A DNA stretch of 6,003 bases. Source: Methylotenera sp. (GTDB lineage: Bacteria > Pseudomonadota > Gammaproteobacteria > Burkholderiales > Methylophilaceae). The notes beneath the pieces are model-generated. The model was not told the DNA's origin. It did no database searches and saw only the letters and a list, made by a program, of their open reading frames with translations. The translations under genes and the position numbers were made by a program. The stretch spans positions 12,844 to 18,846 of the forward strand of contig JACDEP010000022.1 of NCBI GenBank assembly GCA_013816325.1, given 5' to 3'. Shown one piece after another: positions 1-5,219 of the stretch. Positions within the stretch are counted from its first letter, which is position 1. Each line of letters starts with the position of its first letter.

Positions 1-155
1 ATAATCGTAGCGCGGTGTTACCGGATGACATTCATGCTGTGTTCCATTCAACGATTGCGCATCGATTGGTATTCAGCCCAGTTTACGAGATGCGCCGCAA
101 TGAGATTGGTCGTGAATTACTCACGAACATTGTTAACGCTGTAGCTGCACCTTAA
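1..155 (+). CDS. mxaR: MoxR-family AAA+ ATPase MxaR, C-terminal end (partial)
   Basis: Only the last 50 codons are present, read in the frame whose codons begin at position 3; the gene starts left of the window and stops at 153-155. The visible tail contains VLPDDIHAVF followed by IAHRLVF. This matches the C-terminal lid of MoxR ATPases, where a V-x-P-x-D-I helix is followed by an A/L-x-H-R-[IL] segment. The Walker A, Walker B and sensor motifs lie outside the window. MoxR ATPases are cytosolic AAA+ proteins that act with VWA-domain partners, typically encoded next door, as chaperone-like maturation factors. The immediately following DUF58 gene and the S-A-C-K-L order identify this copy as mxaR of the methanol dehydrogenase cluster. 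The short tail alone could not distinguish mxaR from other moxR genes; the call rests mostly on context. Confidence 0.85.
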   Translation, partial: NRSAVLPDDIHAVFHSTIAHRLVFSPVYEMRRNEIGRELLTNIVNAVAAP

Positions 156-176
156 GCTTAACGACAGGTCGAGCGA

Positions 177-1040
177 ATGATCGCAGAAGACATCAAGAAG
201 TTTTACTACTCAATCGGCTGGCGCTCACGCGCCCGGCATCCGGGTAGCCATAACAGCAACCAGCGCGGCATGGGCATGGAGTTCCGTGGCCATACCACTC
301 TACTTTCCTATCCTGACCCGCGACGCATTGATATACGCCAGACTATACGTGACCCGATGGAGCAGGTGCATGTGCGTATCTTCAACCAGAAAAGCATCAG
401 CCCGATTTATGCTCTGTGCGATTTATCCGCTTCGATGAACTTTGGCAGTCACTTCCGTAAACTCTCGATTGCTAGCGATATCGTAAAATCAATCGCGCTA
501 TCTGCGAGTCATGTGGGTGACCCGTTTACTTTTATCGGTTTCGATGAAGAAGGGCGTGAGGATTGGCTTACACCAGCCTCTTTCAAGCCGCATCATGCGC
601 TGGAGATGGCCGACAAGTTAAAAGAATATCATCCGACAGCAGAGAACAGTCGCGGCCTGCAAGATGTAATGCGCTACTTAACCCGGGAACGTGCCTTAAT
701 ATTTCTGATTTCAGATTTCCACATGCCGCTAAAGGATTTAGAAGCAGCCATGGGTGAATTGCTGCGCCATCACGTAGTGCCAATTGTGCTGTGGGACAAA
801 GGTGAATATGAGGACTTGCCCGACTTCGGCATTACTAATATTACCGATTCAGAAACGGGCGCAAAACGCACCTTGTTCCTGCGCAAAGATTACAAACAAC
901 GCATTATTGAAAGTTTTGAAGCCCGCAAAGCCGCTATCAACGCATTATTTATGCAATTTGATACGCCGCCAATTTTCCTGGAAAGCACCTTTGATGCAGA
1001 CGATCTTACTGAATATTTCCACCAATTTATTGCGGCTTAA
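177..1040 (+). CDS. mxaS: DUF58 (VWA-like) protein MxaS
   Basis: A 287-residue cytosolic protein with no signal peptide or membrane helix. Residues about 22-70 contain the DUF58 signature in altered form: G-S-H-N-S, then G-M-G-M-E-F, then YPDPRRIDIRQ, where most DUF58 proteins have Y-x-x-G-D-x-x-R-x-I-D-W. A VWA-like fold follows, with a MIDAS DxSxS motif at residues 82-86 (DLSAS) and a second acidic loop at 179-181 (SDF). DUF58 proteins are the usual partners of MoxR ATPases. MxaS is needed, or presumed to be needed, for making active methanol dehydrogenase, but its biochemical role is not established. The ATG at 177 has a modest AGG eight bases upstream and lies 21 nt after mxaR. The stop is 4 nt before the mxaA start, so the genes are probably translationally linked. 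Length is normal for the family. Confidence 0.9.
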   Translation: MIAEDIKKFYYSIGWRSRARHPGSHNSNQRGMGMEFRGHTTLLSYPDPRRIDIRQTIRDPMEQVHVRIFNQKSISPIYALCDLSASMNFGSHFRKLSIASDIVKSIALSASHVGDPFTFIGFDEEGREDWLTPASFKPHHALEMADKLKEYHPTAENSRGLQDVMRYLTRERALIFLISDFHMPLKDLEAAMGELLRHHVVPIVLWDKGEYEDLPDFGITNITDSETGAKRTLFLRKDYKQRIIESFEARKAAINALFMQFDTPPIFLESTFDADDLTEYFHQFIAA

Positions 1041-1044
1041 TATT

Positions 1045-2088
1045 ATGAATTCTAAGCATTCCCTATTTAATCAGTTCACTTTTAGCTCGCTTTCGCGGGT
1101 CATCGGTTTGTGTGCATTATTGCTTGTGAGTAATTCGAGCTTTGCCGTGGCTGAAGGTGACATACCATTACCTGATGTACCAGATGGCGTTATAAAACTT
1201 CGCGTGATAGACCCAGAACGTGACGTGGGCTATACAGTAGGTGACATATTGAAACGCATCATTACGCTGGAAGTCAAAAAGCCCTATTCCTTAATCAACA
1301 CATCTATTCCTATCGTAGGTTATGAACGCCGTTGGAAAGGTAAAGTCATCGGTATTGACGTAAGTGCCGTCAAGCTCAGCGAGACTGAACAAAAAAACAG
1401 CCACACCTATGTCATTGATGTTGATTACCAGGTTCTGACCAATAATGTAGTAGCGAAACCCGGTGCATTGCCGGCTGAAGTACTACATTTCAAATTTGTC
1501 GATGCCAAAGGAAAGGCTTCATTATTACAGTACCGCATTCCTAGCTGGAATTTCCGCATCTCGCCTTTAGCCGTATTCGGTTCTGTAAAGGTTGAGCAAG
1601 ACATGAGCGGCTTGCGCGGCCCATTGGTGTTTGACGCTAAAACCCATGAGCGTAACCGTAATATCGCTACCGGCATATTAGCTTTGGCATTACTAGGTTT
1701 GTTGTACATTCTTGGTAATCGTGCTTGGCTACCGCGTATGGGCGCCCCGTTCGCTAAGGCCTTGCGTGACATCCGCAAGCTACCGGAAACCCCACAAGGC
1801 CTGCAACAAGCGGTTTCTAGACTACATTTGGCGTTAAATAAAACTGCGCACCAATCTATTTTCAAAAGCGGTATTGATGAGTTCTTGGCAAAAAAACCCG
1901 CTTTCAATGCGGTCAGGAATGACCTGCAGGCGTTCTTTGAAGTATCTCGTCATGCTTTTTTTGAATCTACTCCTAACCCGGATAGCAGCGCACAGAATGT
2001 AGCTTGGCTTAAGGCTTTTGCACGCCACTGCCGCGATTGCGAACGTGGCTTGCCTCCTGACACTTCTGCAAGCAGTACTAAAGTATAG
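1045..2088 (+). CDS. mxaA: Methanol dehydrogenase maturation protein MxaA
   Basis: A 347-residue protein. Residues 1-34 look like a Sec signal peptide: hydrophobic core about 19-28, probable cleavage after SFA at 34 or after A36. Residues about 37-205 form a predicted periplasmic beta-rich domain ending near IPSWNFRISPLA (165-176). A single membrane helix spans about 207-223 and is followed by basic residues, giving a cytosolic tail of roughly 120 residues. The layout resembles DUF4381/BatD-like partners of MoxR-VWA systems. In Methylobacterium extorquens, mxaA mutants make methanol dehydrogenase lacking Ca2+ and are rescued by high calcium. The reading frame is open upstream to 784, but the ATG at 1045 is chosen because it puts the signal peptide at the N-terminus and follows mxaS by 4 nt. 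Its ribosome site is weak, consistent with coupling to mxaS. The tail carries an HCRDC motif (C329, C332) of unknown meaning. Confidence 0.87.
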   Translation: MNSKHSLFNQFTFSSLSRVIGLCALLLVSNSSFAVAEGDIPLPDVPDGVIKLRVIDPERDVGYTVGDILKRIITLEVKKPYSLINTSIPIVGYERRWKGKVIGIDVSAVKLSETEQKNSHTYVIDVDYQVLTNNVVAKPGALPAEVLHFKFVDAKGKASLLQYRIPSWNFRISPLAVFGSVKVEQDMSGLRGPLVFDAKTHERNRNIATGILALALLGLLYILGNRAWLPRMGAPFAKALRDIRKLPETPQGLQQAVSRLHLALNKTAHQSIFKSGIDEFLAKKPAFNAVRNDLQAFFEVSRHAFFESTPNPDSSAQNVAWLKAFARHCRDCERGLPPDTSASSTKV

Positions 2089-2100
2089 AGCGGGTATCGT

Positions 2101-3087
2101 ATGATTTTTTATAACGCTTGGTTATTGTGGTTGTTACCACTGGCACTGCTGCCTTTATTGCTGGAGCGCAGCCATTCCCGCCATTACTCTTGGAATGACA
2201 TGCTACCTAAAGACCCGCTATCGGATATCTTAGGACTTATTTTAAAAATATTAGCTGTGCTCGCCTTGATTTTTATCGTCTTAGGCCTTGCCGGGCCCCA
2301 TACTTCAGAACAAAAAGTACAGAAGATCGGGGTCGGCGCCCAGATTGCATTGGTGCTTGATAGAAGCGCCAGTATGGATGATCCTTTCTCGGGTAGCGGC
2401 TCAGATGGCAAAGTCGGCGAAACTAAATCAGGCGCTGCTAGCCGCCTGATGACGAACTTCGTGAAACAACGTAAAAATGACATGATGGGTATGATCACTT
2501 TCAGCAATTCCGCCATGTACGTGCTACCACTGACGGAAAATCGTGAAGCGATTCTCGCCGCGATTCAGGCCACTGCTGGCAATTCGCTGTTCCAGACGAA
2601 TATCGGTAGTGGTCTTACTTCTGGTGCTGGGCTATTTGATGGTGTTCCGGATTCCGGCTCACGCGCCATTATCCTGCTCTCAGATGGTGCTGGCCGTATT
2701 CCGGCTGACACACAACAGAAGCTTAAAGAATGGTTCGAACGCCTGCATGTGAGCTTGTATTGGATTGTGTTGCGTCAACCTGGCGGTATCAGTATTTTTG
2801 ATACTCACTATAAGCCGGACGAAGACAAAGCATTACCTGCCGAAATTGAATTGAATAATTTCTTTAAATCGCTCAAAACGCCTTTTACTGCTTATGAAGC
2901 GGAAGATCCAAAAGCATTGGCGAGCGCGATTAACGATATTAACCAAAAAGAAAAAAAACCAATTAAATACATGCAACGCATTGCCGGGCATGAGTTTACG
3001 CAGCCGTGCTACTTATTGGCGGCGTTGATGATTGGATTTTTGATCGCAGTAAAATATTTGGAGATGCGAACATGGCGGCAAGCTTAA
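2101..3087 (+). CDS. mxaC: Membrane-anchored VWA protein MxaC (BatA-like)
   Basis: A 328-residue inner-membrane protein. Predicted helices are at about 5-21, 43-64 and 302-318. The segment between the first two (ERSHSRHYSW) is basic and probably cytosolic, which places the VWA domain (about 80-285) in the periplasm and the short tail in the cytosol. The domain has a complete MIDAS: DRSAS at 87-91, T166 in QTNIGSGL, and D195 in LLSDGAG. It should therefore bind a divalent metal and a partner acidic residue. The three-helix VWA layout is that of aerotolerance BatA-type proteins. As the fourth of six collinear mxa genes it is assigned to methanol dehydrogenase maturation, probably with MxaL. It begins 12 nt after mxaA with a weak GCGGG ribosome site and its 3' end overlaps mxaK by 16 nt. 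A region rich in Gly, Ser and Lys (97-113) follows the MIDAS loop. Confidence 0.88.
   Translation: MIFYNAWLLWLLPLALLPLLLERSHSRHYSWNDMLPKDPLSDILGLILKILAVLALIFIVLGLAGPHTSEQKVQKIGVGAQIALVLDRSASMDDPFSGSGSDGKVGETKSGAASRLMTNFVKQRKNDMMGMITFSNSAMYVLPLTENREAILAAIQATAGNSLFQTNIGSGLTSGAGLFDGVPDSGSRAIILLSDGAGRIPADTQQKLKEWFERLHVSLYWIVLRQPGGISIFDTHYKPDEDKALPAEIELNNFFKSLKTPFTAYEAEDPKALASAINDINQKEKKPIKYMQRIAGHEFTQPCYLLAALMIGFLIAVKYLEMRTWRQA
3060..3063 (+). promoter_or_regulatory. Ribosome binding site deciding the mxaK start
   Basis: GGAG inside the 3' end of mxaC sits eight bases before the ATG at 3072. The alternative in-frame ATG at 3087, part of the TAATGA that ends mxaC, has no comparable Shine-Dalgarno sequence. 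This favours the 3072 start and the 16-nt gene overlap. Confidence 0.6.
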
Positions 3088-3665
3088 TGATAGATACCAG
3101 TTTAACAAGTTACGAAACTGGTCATAAACTCAAACTCACTACTAAAACTATTACCTGGTTATTGCTTGCCATAGCGGTGGCTACCATTTTTTATATTACG
3201 GTAGAAACTAAACGTATACACCAAATTGAATCATTCAATAAAGCCGTGATGGAAGGTAGGTCACCTGAGACTGACCGTGAAAGCTTCGAAGCGAAATTTG
3301 CTACTGCTTACTGGCTAGCGAAAAAAGAACGTTTCAAGGAGTCTGCCTTGATATTCAGTAACCTGTTACCGAAAGCAGAGCCCAAGCAGAAAGCAGCGAT
3401 TTATCACAATATCGGTAATATCTACTTTCTGCGTGGCCTAGCCATTAATGGTACGAACAATACTGTGCGGGATGAAGCAGAATACTTGCTACGCCAAGCC
3501 AAGTCGGCCTATGTGAATTCTTTAAAACTGGACAACACAAACTGGAAAACCAAGCATAACCTAGATCGTATCTTGACGATGCTGCCAACTACGCCAACAC
3601 CGGGCGTGGGCGGCGATGAAAAGGCTGGCCTGATTATGGGCAACATTCCTGTTGGTTTACCTTGA
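3072..3665 (+). CDS. mxaK: Methanol dehydrogenase maturation protein MxaK
   Basis: A 197-residue protein with one predicted signal-anchor helix at about 26-44. The rest is probably periplasmic. Residues about 72-170 are helical and TPR-like: an A-x-W-L-A helix followed by FKESALIFSNLL (88-99), an AIYHNIGNIYFLRG helix pair (109-122), and an AKSAYVNSLKLD segment (143-154) leading to a final helix. The C-terminus ends in a Pro/Gly-rich tail, GNIPVGLP. In Methylobacterium extorquens, mxaK is one of three genes (with mxaA and mxaL) needed for calcium insertion into methanol dehydrogenase. The TPR-like segment may scaffold the VWA proteins encoded on either side, by analogy with TPR proteins of Bat operons (inference). 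The reading frame is open upstream to 3006. The ATG at 3072 is preferred because of a GGAG eight bases upstream; ATG 3087 would shorten the protein by five residues. The identification relies on position as much as on sequence. Confidence 0.83.
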   Translation: MAASLMIDTSLTSYETGHKLKLTTKTITWLLLAIAVATIFYITVETKRIHQIESFNKAVMEGRSPETDRESFEAKFATAYWLAKKERFKESALIFSNLLPKAEPKQKAAIYHNIGNIYFLRGLAINGTNNTVRDEAEYLLRQAKSAYVNSLKLDNTNWKTKHNLDRILTMLPTTPTPGVGGDEKAGLIMGNIPVGLP

Positions 3666-3678
3666 TTCAATAAAGCAT

Positions 3679-4692
3679 ATGACAAAGTTATTTAACTATT
3701 TACGTCACCGCCGCGATAGCGCACTACTTCTGGCTGCCTTTATCTGCCTGATGCTGGCGCTATTCAAGCCTACAATTCCGCTGAAACATAATATTTACAG
3801 CTACATATTGGTAGTGGATATTTCGCAGAGTATGAACGTAATTGACATGAAGTTAGATGGCAAACCTGCTAGTCGGATCGCTTATACACAAAGGATGATG
3901 CATGACGTTATCGCATCTTTGCCTTGTGGCACCAATGTCAGTATTGGCCTATTCGCCGGTGTCAGCGTGGCTGCGCTATACACACCGATTGAGGTTTGCG
4001 ATAACTTTGAAGCACTACAAGATACCATTGACCATTTAGATTGGCGTAACGGCTGGTCTGGCAATAGTCGCATTCGTGAAAGCTTATTTACGCTGGCGCG
4101 GGTTATCCGAACTTTCCCTGAGCCTGCCCAAGTAGTATATTTTACCGACGGTGAAGAAGCACCAAAGTTACATGTGTTCAATACCAAAAATCTTGAGGAT
4201 TTCCAGGGTGGCACAGGTTGGTTATTTGTCGGTATCGGCGACCCAACCAAAGGTACAGAAATCCCGAAATATGACGAAAAAAATCAACTGATTGGCTTCT
4301 GGTCTAACGAGTCATTTGCCATGCAGCCTGGCATTGCGCAAATTTCTGAGGCCAACATCGGCATACGTGATGACAACGTGGCTGGTGGAGAAAACGACCG
4401 ATACTTGTCACATGTTGATGAGGCCTACTTGAAGTCCATAACCAAGGAAATTGACGCGACCTATATCCTCGGCAGCAACCTTGATAACGTGATTCAAGCC
4501 ATGAAGAAACAGAAACCAGCACGTAATGATATTGCGCCATTCCTCCTGAGTCCAATTCTGGCAGGGTTAGCCGGGCTATTTGTCATAGCGGCTTATATGC
4601 CTAAACATCCTGTTAGTGTATTCAAAAATCAATGGCAAACTTTCTTAAGACGCAGGAAAACAAAGAGCGCTACTAAAATTACCATTACTTAG
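3679..4692 (+). CDS. mxaL: Membrane-anchored VWA protein MxaL (BatB-like)
   Basis: A 337-residue inner-membrane protein. A basic N-terminus (LRHRRDS) precedes a helix at about 15-29. The VWA domain (about 40-275) is predicted periplasmic, and a second helix at about 285-305 leads to a very basic cytosolic tail (FLRRRKTKS). MIDAS residues D47-S49-S51 (DISQS) and D157 (TDGEE) are present. The usual GT of the middle MIDAS loop appears as SGNSRIRESL (127-136), so Ser or Asn may replace Thr. Cysteines at 83 and 107 could form a disulfide in the periplasm. In Methylobacterium extorquens, mxaL is required for Ca2+ insertion into methanol dehydrogenase. The ATG at 3679 is chosen; an in-frame TTG at 3652 inside mxaK would add nine residues but has no ribosome site. 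The gap from mxaK is 13 nt. This is the last mxa gene in the window. Confidence 0.88.
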   Translation: MTKLFNYLRHRRDSALLLAAFICLMLALFKPTIPLKHNIYSYILVVDISQSMNVIDMKLDGKPASRIAYTQRMMHDVIASLPCGTNVSIGLFAGVSVAALYTPIEVCDNFEALQDTIDHLDWRNGWSGNSRIRESLFTLARVIRTFPEPAQVVYFTDGEEAPKLHVFNTKNLEDFQGGTGWLFVGIGDPTKGTEIPKYDEKNQLIGFWSNESFAMQPGIAQISEANIGIRDDNVAGGENDRYLSHVDEAYLKSITKEIDATYILGSNLDNVIQAMKKQKPARNDIAPFLLSPILAGLAGLFVIAAYMPKHPVSVFKNQWQTFLRRRKTKSATKITIT

Positions 4693-4735
4693 TATCTATT
4701 TGCGAACAATCAAGAGGCGCAGATATGTGTGCTTG
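4693..4735. other. Convergent intergenic gap between mxaL and ygfX
   Basis: This 43-nt spacer separates the converging ends of mxaL and ygfX. The only inverted repeat seen is a weak, interrupted pairing of AACAATCAAG with CTTGTT near its right end, with no run of T on either side. No intrinsic terminator can be called, so transcripts may read into the opposing gene or end by Rho. Confidence 0.6.
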
Positions 4736-5176
4736 TTAAATTGCAACTTTTCCCCATCTTAACCATACCCGCATCGCACGCATAGATTCACTATCGGCGT
4801 TATCTGGCATCACGATAATGCTAGAGTTGAATGCTAACTTACTCGACGATTTGTGATGATAGTTAAGCACGACCAAGTAAGGCGTTACGGTAGTATTGCT
4901 TGCCACATCAACAAGCAGTTGTTTGCCATCTTTACGTAACAAATGCAGCTCATTTTTTACATTTACACTCAAACTTACAATGGAACCGGGCATGCGTAAT
5001 AAGCCATGGTAAAGTATGGTATAGCTTGAGAAAACAACCACCACTAGCAATACTAGCAATTTAATTTGCCAAGCTATTGGCATCAAAATGATGGCCATGC
5101 AGGCAGCGAGGGTTGCTAAGATGAGTAAGCCCATGAATATTACCGAGGGCTTGAAATCGACTTGGATGGGCTTCAT
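4736..5176 (-). CDS. ygfX: YgfX/CptA-family small inner-membrane protein
   Basis: A 146-residue protein with two adjacent predicted membrane helices (about 12-32 and 36-58) and a soluble, probably cytosolic, beta-rich C-terminal half. Features matching the YgfX family are the F-K-P-S just before the first helix, the short hairpin, the usual length of about 135-150 residues, and the ending D-N-A-D-S-E-S-M-R-A-M-R-V-W-L-R-W, which fits the family's D-x-x-x-x-x-x-R-x-L-R-V-x-L-R close. In Escherichia coli, YgfX (CptA) was reported as an FtsZ/MreB-inhibiting toxin paired with SdhE (YgfY/CptB), a factor that helps attach FAD to succinate dehydrogenase. The toxin role is debated. As in enterobacteria it is divergent from ygfZ, but no sdhE lies beside it. 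The ATG at 5176 has no Shine-Dalgarno sequence and lies just after a TATAAT box, suggesting a very short leader. It converges on mxaL. Confidence 0.75.
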   Translation of the reverse strand: MKPIQVDFKPSVIFMGLLILATLAACMAIILMPIAWQIKLLVLLVVVVFSSYTILYHGLLRMPGSIVSLSVNVKNELHLLRKDGKQLLVDVASNTTVTPYLVVLNYHHKSSSKLAFNSSIIVMPDNADSESMRAMRVWLRWGKVAI

Positions 5177-5191
5177 GTTATTGTTTATAAA
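5162..5191 (+). promoter_or_regulatory. Possible ygfZ promoter
   Basis: TTGGAT at 5162-5167, within the ygfX 5' end, and TATAAA at 5186-5191 are separated by 18 bases and could serve as -35 and -10 elements. The predicted start near 5198 gives a leader of about 20 bases containing the AAAGG ribosome site. The -10 element shares position 5191 with the opposing ygfX -10 box. The region is AT-rich, so chance matches are likely. Confidence 0.35.
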
Positions 5192-5219
5192 TTATATGGA
5201 TTAAAGGTTAACACGACCA
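5191..5219 (-). promoter_or_regulatory. Probable ygfX promoter
   Basis: On the minus strand a perfect TATAAT -10 box lies at 5191-5196. Seventeen bases upstream, TGGTCG (5214-5219) matches the -35 consensus at only three of six positions. Transcription would start near 5184, leaving about eight bases before the ygfX ATG, which agrees with the absence of a Shine-Dalgarno sequence. Confidence 0.45.
5203..5207 (+). promoter_or_regulatory. Ribosome binding site for ygfZ
   Basis: AAAGG lies 11 bases before the ATG at 5219, a rather long but usable spacing. No better in-frame start is found nearby: the next Met, codon 22, would remove the first strand of the domain. Confidence 0.45.

Noticed and set aside
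784..1044. Upstream extension of the mxaA reading frame, giving a 434-residue protein
   Set aside because: It would overlap mxaS by more than 250 nt in another frame, and the extension would bury the clear signal peptide that begins at 1045.
1425..1907. 160-codon open frame on the minus strand inside mxaA
   Set aside because: It lies antisense to a recognisable gene, and the translation has no domain, signal or coherent composition.
2184..2752. Open frames of 110 codons (minus) and 69 codons (plus) inside mxaC
   Set aside because: Both are shadows of the mxaC frame, which carries a complete MIDAS and membrane helices.
3652..3678. TTG start for mxaL adding nine residues
   Set aside because: There is no ribosome site before it, it overlaps the end of mxaK, and the ATG at 3679 gives the expected basic N-terminus followed by a helix.
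3882..4250. 122-codon open frame on the minus strand inside mxaL
   Set aside because: Antisense shadow of the VWA domain coding region, with no plausible ribosome site or protein features.
4700..4738. Possible bidirectional terminator hairpin between mxaL and ygfX
   Set aside because: The pairing of about six bases is interrupted and no T-run follows on either strand.
5207..5212. GTTAAC palindrome in the ygfX-ygfZ spacer as an operator
   Set aside because: Six bases only, the flanks do not extend the symmetry, and chance occurrence in AT-rich DNA is likely.
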